NCBI GenBank assembly: GCA_018819175.1
Contig: JAHJQQ010000014.1
Coordinates: forward strand, 1-64,000
DNA from: Gammaproteobacteria bacterium
GTDB lineage: Bacteria; Pseudomonadota; Gammaproteobacteria; Thiohalobacterales; Thiohalobacteraceae
Length of the DNA stretch: 64,000 bases
Reading direction: 5' to 3'
Both the position numbers and the translations under genes were made by a program. Below are positions 26,321 to 36,716 of this stretch, one piece after another (the stretch's first letter is position 1; every line of letters starts with the position of its first letter). The notes under the pieces were generated by a model that saw only the letters and a list, made by a program, of their open reading frames with translations, searched no databases and had not been told where the DNA came from.

Positions 26321-26409
26321 AGACAGGGAACCGAGTTGCGTTATTGTTTTACGATCAATATTGCAGGTTACCGGTGTCCTTTATAAAACAGCAAGCACAG
26401 CCACGAAGA

Positions 26410-27036
26410 TTACAGGTTATTCATCGCCTGCTGATTACGTGTCGCCAGCGATTGAATCAGGGCATCGAGCCCACTGCCACGCACCTCGGCGGCGAAGGTT
26501 GCCCGATAATTCGCGATTAAACTAATTCCGCCGATCTGTACGTCATAGGCTTTCCACTCGCCATTTCGTGAATACAGGCTGTAATTCACCTGCACGGGCT
26601 GACCTGTTGGCTGGGCAATTTCCGTGCGCACTGTAACTTCACTGCCTTGCTCATGGCCACGTGACGGCAAGTAGCTTATCTGCTGACCACTGTAAGTCGC
26701 CAGGGCAGTTGCATAGGTACGCACGAGCAGGCGCCGGAATTCCGCAATGAACTGGGCTTGTTGCTCTGCCGATGCAGTTTTCCAATATTTCCCAAGCACC
26801 CAACGTGACATACGCTCAAAATCCATATGTTGGATCAAGACACCATCAACCAATGCATATAGACGCTGCGCATCCTGGATGATGGCGCTATCCTTTTCCA
26901 AGGTCTGCAAAACCTGCTCTGAGGTCAGTCGTACCAATTCCTGTGGCTCCACGGCTGCCCGCGTGGATGAACTGAAGAGACCGAACATAACCATCAGCAG
27001 TAGTATCGAGAGATAATCGACAACCCACCGCGACAT
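26410..27036 (-). CDS. mlaC: MlaC/Ttg2D family periplasmic phospholipid carrier
   Basis: 208 residues from the ATG at 27036, which follows AAGGAACC; an earlier in-frame start lacks such a site. A signal peptide (YLSILLLMVMFGLFSSSTRA) is evident. The mature part shows MlaC-type features: MDFERMSRWVLGKYWKTAS and the strand pattern NGEWKAYDVQIGGISLIANYR. MlaC ferries phospholipids between the outer and inner membrane Mla complexes. The other mla genes are not beside it, so this is an isolated copy and may be a paralogue. Confidence 0.85.
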   Translation of the reverse strand: MSRWVVDYLSILLLMVMFGLFSSSTRAAVEPQELVRLTSEQVLQTLEKDSAIIQDAQRLYALVDGVLIQHMDFERMSRWVLGKYWKTASAEQQAQFIAEFRRLLVRTYATALATYSGQQISYLPSRGHEQGSEVTVRTEIAQPTGQPVQVNYSLYSRNGEWKAYDVQIGGISLIANYRATFAAEVRGSGLDALIQSLATRNQQAMNNL

Positions 27037-27213
27037 GGGCGGTTCCTTGATCGACCGTGCATTCTGGCTGAGCTGCAACTGCATACATCCCCCTACAATC
27101 CAGGCAATTTAAATTGCTGGCAACCATCACGATCAGCAGATCGACTGCGAAAAGGCTTTGATATGAAGTTTTAGCGGACGTCGGAGGTTCATACTTGAAT
27201 CGCTACACAACCC

Positions 27214-27771
27214 TCAACCCAAGGTATCGTCGTCTCGGTGAGAGGGCATATGGCGACGACCTGCAGGCTGTAATTGCTTGATTACCCGCGCCTCATTGAG
27301 TAGTGAAGGAAGTGTCTGTGCCACAGAGGGACGCTCTGTCAACACCAGCGAACTCAACATTTCGTGACACCGCAAGACTGCGAAGTACTCCGCAGGTTTT
27401 AGCATTGGCGTGGCCAGAATGAAGCCACGTTTGAGATGATCCTGAGCGCCGGATAATTTGCGGCTGATCAGTAACTGTCCATAGACCAATTCCACCAACG
27501 CTTGTTGTTCTGGTAACACCGTCGCCAGCAGACTCCGGTAGTCGAGATCAATGGCACGATCTTGCCAAAATCCCGCAATCAGCCCCATTAATCGGGATGC
27601 TAACAGACTGCCCTGATCCGCCAATTGCCGTTGTTGCGCCTGACGCGCCTGCGAATGCAACTCCGCCGCGAGCGCTGGCGCCATCGGAGCGGCGTACCAG
27701 CCAGCCAGCGGCGGCGGGGCCGGGCGTGTGACCAGCAGAAACGGATCGACATCGGGCAGAACCCAGGACAT
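27214..27771 (-). CDS. Conserved-looking protein of unknown function
   Basis: 185 residues, start at 27771. I do not recognise it. The N-terminus is Pro-rich (RPAPPPLAGWYAAPMAP), followed by a helical, Gln/Ala/Leu-rich region and a segment HLKRGFILATPMLKPAEYFAVLRCHEMLSSLVL; the tail is rich in basic and histidine residues. No signal peptide, membrane segment or metal-binding motif stands out, so it is probably cytoplasmic. It is divergent from hemB with an 86-base gap and lies upstream of mlaC on the same strand. Base composition matches the neighbours, supporting a real gene. Confidence 0.6.
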   Translation of the reverse strand: MSWVLPDVDPFLLVTRPAPPPLAGWYAAPMAPALAAELHSQARQAQQRQLADQGSLLASRLMGLIAGFWQDRAIDLDYRSLLATVLPEQQALVELVYGQLLISRKLSGAQDHLKRGFILATPMLKPAEYFAVLRCHEMLSSLVLTERPSVAQTLPSLLNEARVIKQLQPAGRRHMPSHRDDDTLG

Positions 27772-27833
27772 GGCACCAGACTCAGGTTAATGGCTATCAC
27801 CCATGCTAGCGCATCGGCATGACGTGCCCCTAG

Positions 27834-28901
<1,068 letters not shown>

Positions 28902-28951
28902 CAGCGGTCGCCGCAAATCACTATCCGACATCACTGAAACGAGAGACATGT

Positions 28952-29173
28952 ATGGCACGAACTACTATCTCCAGCTTGTTCGGCACTTCGCCGATCCGAC
29001 CGCTGCAGATGCAAATGGCTGCTGTTATCGCCTGCGTCCGTGAACTGCACCCGTTCATGGAAGCGGTGCTGGCCAGCGACTGGGATCTGGTACGCACGGA
29101 ACAGCAAAAAATATCGCAACTGGAACGCGACGCTGACAATCTCAAGCGCGAGCTCGTGATTGTCTTCGGATGA
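28952..29173 (+). pseudogene. Truncated DUF47 (TIGR00153) family gene
   Basis: 73 residues that align well with the N-terminus of TIGR00153/DUF47 proteins (TISSLFGTSPIRPLQMQM, then HPFMEAVLASDWD and the ISQLERDADNLKRE helix). The family is about 220 residues long and helps Pit-type phosphate transporters. Here the protein ends after about one third with VIVFG and a stop that overlaps the aroE ATG (ATGA). No pit gene is nearby. It is most likely a deletion remnant that still reads into aroE by translational coupling; a short functional version cannot be excluded. Confidence 0.7.
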
Positions 29174-30006
29174 ACGAACAGCAAACAACGTTGGACCGCT
29201 ATGCCGTCATGGGCAATCCCATCGGCCACAGCAAATCTCCGCAGATCCATACACAGTTCGCGACACAGACAAACCAATCGCTGATTTACCAAGCACTCTT
29301 GGTCGAGCTTGGTGATTTTCCCGCGGCGGTCGCGGCGTTTCATGCCGCTGGCGGCAAGGGACTAAACATTACCGTGCCCTTCAAGCAAGAGGCCTGGCAA
29401 CTGGCGCAGATTCGCACCCCTCGCGCCGAACGTGCCGGCGCCGTGAATACCCTCTGGTGGAACGAAAGCGGACAACTCAGTGGAGATACCACCGACGGCG
29501 TCGGCTTGGTACATGATTTACGCAATAACCACGGCCTGAGTCTCGCAGGTCAACGGATATTGCTGCTCGGCGCCGGCGGCGCGGCACGCGGGGTCGTCGA
29601 ATCGCTCCTCGCAGAACAGCCGCACGAGTTGGTGATTGCCAATCGCACCGCGACGAAAGCCACTGAACTGGCCGCCCTGTTCCATCCGTTGGGTCCCGTT
29701 TCCAGCTGTGACTTCGACGCGCTGGACACACGCCAATTTGATTTAGTCATCAATGCCACTGCCGCCGGGCTCAGCGGCACCGTGCCACCGATTCCTAGCA
29801 CAGTGTTCGCAAACAAGGCCTGGGCCTATGACATGATGTATGCGACCGAACCGACGGCATTCGTACGTTGGGCATTACAGGCTGGTGCTGCACAGGCACG
29901 CGACGGCCTGGGGATGTTAGTAGAACAGGCGGCTGAAGCGTTCTGGATCTGGCGAGGTGTCCGGCCCGCAACTGGGCCGGTTATCGAACTGCTGCGGAAA
30001 TCTTAG
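29170..30006 (+). CDS. aroE: Shikimate dehydrogenase (NADP+)
   Basis: 278 residues. The shikimate-binding motif YAVMGNPIGHSKSPQIH, catalytic NITVPFKQEAW (lysine) and cofactor loop LLLGAGGAARGVVESLL are intact, as is the C-terminal DGLGMLVEQAAEAFWIWRG. It reduces 3-dehydroshikimate in aromatic amino acid synthesis. Its start overlaps the stop of the truncated DUF47 gene. The 3' end overlaps the convergent RRM gene by four bases. Confidence 0.96.
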   Translation: MNEQQTTLDRYAVMGNPIGHSKSPQIHTQFATQTNQSLIYQALLVELGDFPAAVAAFHAAGGKGLNITVPFKQEAWQLAQIRTPRAERAGAVNTLWWNESGQLSGDTTDGVGLVHDLRNNHGLSLAGQRILLLGAGGAARGVVESLLAEQPHELVIANRTATKATELAALFHPLGPVSSCDFDALDTRQFDLVINATAAGLSGTVPPIPSTVFANKAWAYDMMYATEPTAFVRWALQAGAAQARDGLGMLVEQAAEAFWIWRGVRPATGPVIELLRKS

Positions 30007-30347
30007 GCTGCGGCGGTACGGCGTTCCGAACTACGCCGTTCCGCATGCGGCCAAATCTTCGAACGCCAATTCAAGGCGCGGCGCTCATTACCCGCAGCAC
30101 GCGAATAGAATTCACGCACATTCAAACGCTGTCCGTCTAATTCCGCATCGCGGCTGCGCGCCAGCATCTTGCGCAGATCAGCGTCCGATTCCACATAGAC
30201 CAAACCGAAGCGTTGCGTTGATCCCTTGCGGTCGGCCCGCTTGAAGATGCGTAACCGTCGTGTAGCCTCTTCCTGTGGCAAACGTAGCAAGCTGAGCAGG
30301 TCACCTTCGGTCGCCGTGACGGGCAGATTTCCAATGAAGAGGTTCAT
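30003..30347 (-). CDS. RNA-binding protein with one RRM domain
   Basis: 114 residues. A single RNA-recognition motif starts at the first residue: MNLFIGNLPVTATEGDL resembles RNP2, and FGLVYVESDADLRKM corresponds to the RNP1 region. The C-terminal tail is Arg-rich (ERRALNWRSKIWPHAERRSS), a possible extra RNA contact. Such small RRM proteins are common in Proteobacteria and Cyanobacteria; their targets are mostly unknown. It is convergent with aroE. Confidence 0.82.
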   Translation of the reverse strand: MNLFIGNLPVTATEGDLLSLLRLPQEEATRRLRIFKRADRKGSTQRFGLVYVESDADLRKMLARSRDAELDGQRLNVREFYSRAAGNERRALNWRSKIWPHAERRSSERRTAAA

Positions 30348-30471
30348 AGCGGTCTCTCTCTTGTCTCAGCAGCAGGTTTTTAACCACTGATTGATTATTA
30401 AACCGTCTGTAAGCTGTCTGCGGGACAAGCACTGCAGCGACGGTACCTTGACGCGAGTATAGCGAAGGTTC

Positions 30472-31002
30472 TCACTCCGCGCGATGGCGATTTTTCAGCC
30501 GAACATAGTGTTCTGCGGAATACTTGAGATATCGCACTTCATCCGGGGTCAAAGCCCGCACCCGACGCGCTGGACGCCCATGCCAGAGATACCCGCCCTC
30601 AAGCTGTTTCCCAGGCGCCACCAGACTCCCGGCACCGAGCATGGTACCGGCCTGGATAAGCGCCCCATCCATAACCATTGAGCCCATGCCAATCAGACAG
30701 TTATCCTCGATAGTGCAGCCATGCAGCACGACCATGTGGCCTACCGTAACCCCAGCGCCAATGTTCAACGGGAAGCCCCCAGGTGCAAACTCACTGTCAT
30801 GGGAGACATGAAGAACAGATCCATCTTGAATATTAGTGTTAACACCAATATTAATTAGGTGAATGTCGCCACGGACCACCACATTTGGCCAGAGCGAGGC
30901 ATCGGCGCCGATTTCGACATCGCCGATGACCAGGGCCTGCGGATCGACATAGGCACTGGCAGCGATGCGGGGGGATTTGGATTCGAAGCTGCGGATCGGC
31001 AT
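30472..31002 (-). CDS. Gamma-carbonic anhydrase family protein (hexapeptide repeat)
   Basis: 176 residues forming a left-handed beta helix with repeats such as ALVIGDVEIGADASLWPNVV and GMGSMVMDGALIQAG. Putative metal-binding histidines are in VLHVSHDS and TVGHMVVLHGC, matching the YrdA/CaiE-like branch of gamma-carbonic anhydrases. The true enzyme activity of this branch is often low or unproven. The gene begins two bases after the gor stop on the same strand, so the two are probably co-transcribed. Confidence 0.88.
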   Translation of the reverse strand: MPIRSFESKSPRIAASAYVDPQALVIGDVEIGADASLWPNVVVRGDIHLINIGVNTNIQDGSVLHVSHDSEFAPGGFPLNIGAGVTVGHMVVLHGCTIEDNCLIGMGSMVMDGALIQAGTMLGAGSLVAPGKQLEGGYLWHGRPARRVRALTPDEVRYLKYSAEHYVRLKNRHRAE

Positions 31003-31004
31003 GG

Positions 31005-32354
31005 CTACCTCATGGTCACCAATTCTTCAGCGCTGGTCGGGTGGAGCGCCACGGTATCGTCCAGATCCCGCTTGGTCGCACCCATCCGAATCGCGACGGC
31101 GAAACCCTGCAGCATCTCGTCGGCACCCAGACCGATGATGTGGCAGCCGACCACCCTTTCCTGCGCACCGACCGTCACCAGCTTCATGGCGGTCTGTTCA
31201 CTGCGCCCACTGATAGCGTGATACATGGGCGTAAACCGGGTGCTGTAAATCTTAACCGCATCGCCATGATCGGCGCGCGCCTGCTCCTCGGTCAGCCCGA
31301 CCGTGCCAATAGGCGGGTGGCTGAACACCACACTGGGGACGTTCTCATAAACCAGATGCCGCTCGGACATGCCACCGAACAGCCTGTCCGCCAGGCGTCG
31401 CGCCGCGGCAATCGCCACCGGGGTCAGCGCAATCTTACCGTTTACATCGCCCAGCGAATATATCCCCGCAACATGGGTCTGCTCATACTCATCACTGGGT
31501 ACAAAACCGGCCGCGTCAATCTCGACGCCGGCCGCCGCCAGATTCAGACCGGCGGTCGCCGGGGTGCGGCCGATCGCCCAGATCAATTGTTCAAAGCCTT
31601 CCAGACGCTGGCCATTGCTGCATTCAATACACAATGCCTCATCACCCTGGCGTGTCACGGAGGTCACCTGGGTACCGGCGAGGATATTCACTCCGGCATT
31701 CAGCATCTCTTCCATCAGGCTCTCGCGCAGCATGGCGTCGAAACCGCGCAGCAGCGTCTCGCGGCGCAGCAACAAGGTCACATCCGATCCCAGCGCATTC
31801 AGCACACCGGCAAGTTCAACGGCGATATAGCCCGAGCCCACCACGGCGACCCGTCGCGGCAATTGTTCCAGGGCAAAAAAACCATCCGAGGTAATACCAA
31901 GTTCCACACCGGGCAGATCCGGCACGCTCGGATAACCTCCTACCGCGATCACAATATGATCCGCGCTATAGCGCTCGCCCGCGACCTCCAGCGTGCGCGC
32001 GTCGATGAAACGGGCCGTGCCGACGATCTCGTCGATATTCGAATCGGCCAGATAGGTGTGATACCAACTGTTGATGTTATGCACATAACGGTCGCGCGCC
32101 TGTTTCAGACTCGCCCAGTCGAAGCTGTATTCGCCGACACTGAAGCCGAAACCCGCGGCGTCTTCCAGGGCGTGTGCCAGGCCGGCGCCGAACCACATCA
32201 CCTTTTTCGGGACACACCCTACATTCACACAGGTTCCGCCCAACGGGCCATGCTCGATCACCGCGCATTTGGCACCATAACGGGCCGCACGTTCGGCTAC
32301 CGACAAGCCACCGCTGCCGGCACCGATGGCAATGAGATCGTAATGTTTGGTCAT
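31005..32354 (-). CDS. gor: Glutathione-disulfide reductase
   Basis: 449 residues, the E. coli Gor length. The FAD motif [17 protein letters not shown] is followed by the redox disulfide [16 protein letters not shown], the NAD(P)-binding [15 protein letters not shown], and the C-terminal dimer interface with [11 protein letters not shown] containing the catalytic base histidine. It keeps glutathione reduced with NADPH in the cytoplasm. Divergent from prlC, and followed immediately by the gamma-carbonic anhydrase gene. Confidence 0.95.
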   Translation of the reverse strand: MTKHYDLIAIGAGSGGLSVAERAARYGAKCAVIEHGPLGGTCVNVGCVPKKVMWFGAGLAHALEDAAGFGFSVGEYSFDWASLKQARDRYVHNINSWYHTYLADSNIDEIVGTARFIDARTLEVAGERYSADHIVIAVGGYPSVPDLPGVELGITSDGFFALEQLPRRVAVVGSGYIAVELAGVLNALGSDVTLLLRRETLLRGFDAMLRESLMEEMLNAGVNILAGTQVTSVTRQGDEALCIECSNGQRLEGFEQLIWAIGRTPATAGLNLAAAGVEIDAAGFVPSDEYEQTHVAGIYSLGDVNGKIALTPVAIAAARRLADRLFGGMSERHLVYENVPSVVFSHPPIGTVGLTEEQARADHGDAVKIYSTRFTPMYHAISGRSEQTAMKLVTVGAQERVVGCHIIGLGADEMLQGFAVAIRMGATKRDLDDTVALHPTSAEELVTMR

Positions 32355-32527
32355 GCGCGCTCCTGGGCGTGTCGGTCCATGAATGGCCGCATTCTAACAG
32401 GCCTCGCAGCGGCAGCCGAAGGCATTTCCCGAACACCAGGCTGGGCTTTGGTTGCGGTTGTGCGTGCGTGCTAGAGTAGCCGCAGGCTGCCCTCGGCACC
32501 TGCTGAATCCATCCCGCGAGGAATACC

Positions 32528-34570
32528 ATGACAGACAATCCGCTGCTCGGCCTCACCGGCCTGCCGCCGTTTTCCATGATCCGCCCTGAACACGTCGAAC
32601 CCGCACTCGATGCAATACTCGCCGAGTGTCGCGCGCGCGTCGCACAGCTGCTGACTGACAACACGACCTACAGCTGGGCGAATCTGGTCCAACCCATCGA
32701 AGACGTGGAAGACAAACTGTCGCGCGCCTGGTCACCGGTTGGCCATATGAATTCCGTCATGAATTCCGAAGCACTGCGTACCGTCTATAACGCCTGCCTG
32801 CCCAAGCTGTCGGAATACGGCACCGAGATGGGTCAGAACGAGGCGCTCTATCAGGCCTATAAACAGATCGCCGACGGCCCCGAGTATGCGCGCCTCGACA
32901 CCGCGCAACGCAAGATCATCGACAATGCCATCCGCGATTTTCGTTTGTCCGGCATCGCGCTCGATCCGGCACAACGCAAACGCTACAAGGCGCTGATGCA
33001 GGAGCTGTCGTCCGTGCAGGCGAAATTCGAAGAGAATCTGCTCGACGCCACCAACGCCTGGAAACTCCAGATAACCGACAAGGCACGCCTTGCCGGTTTA
33101 CCCGACAGCGCCATCGGGCTCGCCAAACAAACCGCGGAACGCGAAGCGATGGACGGCTGGGTATTCAATCTCGAATTCCCCAGCTATTACCCGGTGCTCA
33201 CCTACGCCGACGACCGCGAATTGCGCCGCGAGGTGTATACCGCCTATGTCACGCGTGCCTCCGACGAAGGCCCGAATGCCGGCAAATGGGACAACGGTCC
33301 GCTGATGGAACAACTGCTCGCGTTGCGTCACGAAGCCGCGCAACTGCTCGGCTTCGCCAACTATGCCGAGCGTTCCATCGAAACCAAAATGGCGCAGAGC
33401 ACCGATCAGGTCATGAAATTCCTCAGCGACCTGGCGGAACGTTCACTACCCAAAGCCCGCGAGGATCTCGACGCAGTACGCAAGTTCGCGCGCGAGCAGC
33501 ATAACGCCGACAACCTGGAATCCTGGGACATCTCCTACTATTCGGAAAAATTGCGTCAACACCAATACGCCATTTCGCAGGAAGAGCTGAAACCCTATTT
33601 CCCGGAGACCCGCGTACTCCCTGGCATGTTCGCTGTTGTGCAGCGTTTGTATGGCCTGCAGATTCGCGAAGTACCGTGCATCGATACCTGGCATCCCAGT
33701 GTGCGCTTCTATGAAATCCACGATGCCGCCGGAAAACTGCGCGGTCAGTTTTATCTGGATCTTTACGCCCGCCCGCACAAGCGCGGCGGCGCCTGGATGG
33801 ACGATTGCATTGCGCGCCGCATGACGGCAAGTGGCCCGCAGACGCCGGTGGCATATCTCACCTGCAATTTTTCACCACCTATCGGCAATGACCCGGCGCT
33901 GTTCACGCACGACGAAATGATCACGCTGTTCCATGAATTCGGTCATGGCCTGCATCACATGCTGACGCAAGTGGATTATGCCGGCGTGTCCGGCATCAGC
34001 GGCGTGGCCTGGGATGCCGTCGAACTGCCCAGCCAGTTCATGGAGAACTGGTGCTGGGAACGTGAGGCGCTGGATCTGATCGCCGGCCATTACCAGACCG
34101 GCGAGCCGTTGCCGCAACAACTCTATGAACGCATGCAGGCCGCGCGCAATTTCCAATCGGCGATGCAGATGGTGCGGCAGCTGGAATTCTCCATCTTCGA
34201 CTTCCGCATCCACCGCGAATTCGATCCGGCCAAGGGTGGACGCGTGTACGAGATTCTCGACGAAGTACGCCAACAGGTTGCAGTCATGAAACCTGCGTCG
34301 TTCAATCGTTTCCCGCATAGCTTCTCGCATATTTTCGCGGGCGGATATGCTGCCGGTTATTACAGTTACAAATGGGCCGAAGTGTTATCGGCCGATGCCT
34401 TCTCCGCCTTCGAGGAAGCCGGCATCTTCGATCGCGCAACCGGCGAACGCTTCCTCACCGCCATATTGGAGCGCGGTGGTTCGCGCGAACCCATGGAACT
34501 GTTCATCGACTTCCGTGGCCGCGAACCGACCATTGATGCGTTATTGCGGCATTCTGGGTTGGCGGCGTAA
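32528..34570 (+). CDS. prlC: Oligopeptidase A (M3 family metallopeptidase)
   Basis: 680 residues, identical in length to E. coli PrlC, with a GAGGAA ribosome binding site before the ATG. The zinc-binding motif HEFGH is at residues 469-473, followed by GLHHMLTQ and the third ligand in VELPSQFMENW. It degrades short peptides and signal-peptide fragments in the cytoplasm. The gene is divergent from gor. The region directly downstream has been invaded by an inverted-repeat element. Confidence 0.96.
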   Translation: MTDNPLLGLTGLPPFSMIRPEHVEPALDAILAECRARVAQLLTDNTTYSWANLVQPIEDVEDKLSRAWSPVGHMNSVMNSEALRTVYNACLPKLSEYGTEMGQNEALYQAYKQIADGPEYARLDTAQRKIIDNAIRDFRLSGIALDPAQRKRYKALMQELSSVQAKFEENLLDATNAWKLQITDKARLAGLPDSAIGLAKQTAEREAMDGWVFNLEFPSYYPVLTYADDRELRREVYTAYVTRASDEGPNAGKWDNGPLMEQLLALRHEAAQLLGFANYAERSIETKMAQSTDQVMKFLSDLAERSLPKAREDLDAVRKFAREQHNADNLESWDISYYSEKLRQHQYAISQEELKPYFPETRVLPGMFAVVQRLYGLQIREVPCIDTWHPSVRFYEIHDAAGKLRGQFYLDLYARPHKRGGAWMDDCIARRMTASGPQTPVAYLTCNFSPPIGNDPALFTHDEMITLFHEFGHGLHHMLTQVDYAGVSGISGVAWDAVELPSQFMENWCWEREALDLIAGHYQTGEPLPQQLYERMQAARNFQSAMQMVRQLEFSIFDFRIHREFDPAKGGRVYEILDEVRQQVAVMKPASFNRFPHSFSHIFAGGYAAGYYSYKWAEVLSADAFSAFEEAGIFDRATGERFLTAILERGGSREPMELFIDFRGREPTIDALLRHSGLAA

Positions 34571-34576
34571 AAGCTT

Positions 34577-35056
34577 GTCTCGCGCCAAGACGCAAAGGCG
34601 CTAAGGTACTCATAAAGGAGAGTGGTCATGGATGACCTGCACCTCACTGAGAACAGCATAGCGACTGAAGTTATCGACGCGGCTTTCAAAATACATAAAG
34701 CGCTTGGGCCTGGCCTCCTTGAGTCGGTTTATGAACGGATCCTTGAACATGAGCTACGCAACCGCGATTTTCAGGTTGGGCGACAACAGCCTCTACAGGT
34801 TAGATACGGGACGCTGACGTTTGACGAAGGTTTCAGAGCCGACCTAGTTATTAATAGGAAGGTATAAGTTGAACTGAAATCAGTTGAGCAGATCCACCCT
34901 ATACACAAGAAACAGCTATTGACCTATCTCAAGCTCACCGACATAAGACTTGGCCTACTCCTCAATTTTGGCGCGCCCTTGATAAAGCAGAGCATAGTAA
35001 GACTGGTTAACGGATTACAGTAAACAACTTGGCGCCTTTGCGTCTTTACGCGAGAC
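34577..35056 (+). repeat. Inverted-repeat element carrying a broken GxxExxY gene
   Basis: Positions 34577-34605 and 35028-35056 are 29-base inverted copies with three mismatches, built around GACGCAAAGGCGC. They bracket the GxxExxY pseudogene. The right end stops only five bases before the ubiD ATG, so the element forms the ubiD leader. The same core sequence recurs in palindromes at 36601-36668 and 59147-59286. Confidence 0.65.
34628..35023 (+). pseudogene. GxxExxY-family protein gene interrupted by a stop codon
   Basis: Read from the ATG at 34628 (AAGGAG eight bases upstream), the product shows AFKIHKALGPGLLESVYE, the GxxExxY signature, then an in-frame TAA at 34865-34867 after VINRKV. The same frame continues past it with VELKSVEQIHPIHKKQLLTY and ends naturally at 35023, giving the expected family length of about 130 residues. 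A single nonsense codon in the conserved VIVELK segment has therefore split the gene. The function of the family is unknown; its genes often sit inside repeats, as here. Confidence 0.8.
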
Positions 35057-35061
35057 ACAAT

Positions 35062-36540
35062 ATGCAATACAAAGACCTCCGCGACTTTATCAAACAGCTC
35101 GAGGCTCAGGGCGAACTCAAACGTATCCGTCATGAGGTAGACCCTTATCTCGAAATGACCGAGATCTGTGACCGCACGCTGCGCGCCGGCGGTCCCGCAT
35201 TATTGTTTGAAAATCCCAAAGGTCATTCGATGCCGGTGCTCGGCAATCTGTTCGGCACGCCCAAACGCGTTGCGATGGGTATGGGCGAGGACTCGGTCGA
35301 GGCCTTGCGTGACGTCGGCAAGCTGCTCGCGTTCCTGAAGGAACCGGAACCGCCCAAAGGCATGAAAGACGCCTGGGATAAATTACCGGTTTTCAAAAAG
35401 GTGCTCGACATGGCGCCGAAAATCATCAAGGGCGCTGCCTGCCAGGAAATCGTACTCGAAGGCGATGCGGTCGATCTGTCACAAATTCCAATTCAGACCT
35501 GCTGGCCGGATGATGCCGGCCCACTCATCACCTGGGCCTTGGTGTGCACGCGCGGCCCACACAAGGAACGACAAAACCTCGGTATCTATCGCCAACAGGT
35601 GATCGGTCGCAATAAAGTCATTATGCGTTGGCTCGCACATCGCGGTGGCGCCTTGGATTATCGCGACTGGTGCAAGGCACATCCCGGCGAACCCTTTCCA
35701 GTGGCGGTCGCTCTCGGCGCCGATCCCGCGACTATTCTCGGTGCGGTCACACCCGTGCCGGACTCGTTATCGGAATACGCCTTCGCAGGCTTATTGCGTG
35801 GCTCGAAAACCGAACTGACCAAGTGCATCACGCATGACCTGCAGATTCCGGCCAGCACCGAGATCGTCCTGGAAGGTTTTATCTATCCGGGCGAGGAGGC
35901 CGATGAAGGCCCGTTCGGCGACCACACCGGCTATTACAATGAGGTCGATCGCTTCCCGGTATTTACCATTGGGCGCATCACCCATCGTCGCGATCCGATC
36001 TATCACAGCACCTACACCGGTCGGCCACCGGATGAACCGGCGATCTTAGGCGTGGCACTGAATGAAGTGTTTGTGCCGATTCTGCAAAAACAGTTTCCGG
36101 AAATCGTCGACTTTTATTTACCGCCGGAAGGCTGCTCCTATCGCATCGCCTGCGTGAGCATGAAGAAACAGTATCCTGGCCATGCCAAGCGTGTCATGTT
36201 CGGGGTGTGGAGTTTTCTGCGCCAGTTCATGTACACCAAATTCGTTATCGTCACCGACGAGGATGTGAACGTGCGCGATTGGAAGGACGTGATCTGGGCG
36301 ATGACGACGCGCATGGACCCAGTGCGTGACACCACACTGGTCGAAAACACGCCGATTGATTATCTGGACTTTGCCTCACCCGTGTCAGGGCTCGGTGGCA
36401 AAATCGGTTTTGATGCGACGAACAAATGGAAGGGCGAGACGACGCGCGAGTGGGGCAGACCCATTGCCATGACCGATGAGGTCAAACAGCGCGTCGATGC
36501 TCTATGGAACGAGCTTGGTATCGATCCGGTCGATCAATAG
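35062..36540 (+). CDS. ubiD: 4-hydroxy-3-polyprenylbenzoate decarboxylase UbiD
   Basis: 492 residues from the ATG at 35062, where [22 protein letters not shown] matches the UbiD start. Family segments are intact: [32 protein letters not shown] and [14 protein letters not shown]. With prenylated FMN made by UbiX it decarboxylates the ubiquinone precursor, so the organism should make ubiquinone. No clear Shine-Dalgarno sequence is visible because a repeat ends five bases before the start. The 2Fe-2S flavin reductase about 1.1 kb downstream is often linked to ubiD. Confidence 0.95.
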   Translation: MQYKDLRDFIKQLEAQGELKRIRHEVDPYLEMTEICDRTLRAGGPALLFENPKGHSMPVLGNLFGTPKRVAMGMGEDSVEALRDVGKLLAFLKEPEPPKGMKDAWDKLPVFKKVLDMAPKIIKGAACQEIVLEGDAVDLSQIPIQTCWPDDAGPLITWALVCTRGPHKERQNLGIYRQQVIGRNKVIMRWLAHRGGALDYRDWCKAHPGEPFPVAVALGADPATILGAVTPVPDSLSEYAFAGLLRGSKTELTKCITHDLQIPASTEIVLEGFIYPGEEADEGPFGDHTGYYNEVDRFPVFTIGRITHRRDPIYHSTYTGRPPDEPAILGVALNEVFVPILQKQFPEIVDFYLPPEGCSYRIACVSMKKQYPGHAKRVMFGVWSFLRQFMYTKFVIVTDEDVNVRDWKDVIWAMTTRMDPVRDTTLVENTPIDYLDFASPVSGLGGKIGFDATNKWKGETTREWGRPIAMTDEVKQRVDALWNELGIDPVDQ

Positions 36541-36600
36541 GCTTTGTTGAAGCGCGTCTGACGGGTATTGGCTGGATGCTCGTGAAAGGAACTTTTAAGA

Positions 36601-36668
36601 CGAAGGCGCCAAAGGCGCACAAAGTAATGCTTTATTCGAATTACCTTTGCGCGCCTTTGGCGCCTTCG
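36601..36668. repeat. Perfect-type palindromic repeat, CGCAAAGGCGC family
   Basis: CGAAGGCGCCAAAGGCGC... at 36601-36624 is matched in inverse at 36645-36668 in 23 of 24 bases, with a 20-base AT-rich loop. It lies between the convergent ubiD and epimerase genes and could act as a bidirectional terminator. Confidence 0.7.
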
Positions 36669-36716
36669 TGTTGAGTTGTTTTGTGTTTTGAATTATTAGA
36701 ATATCGATTCGCTTGA

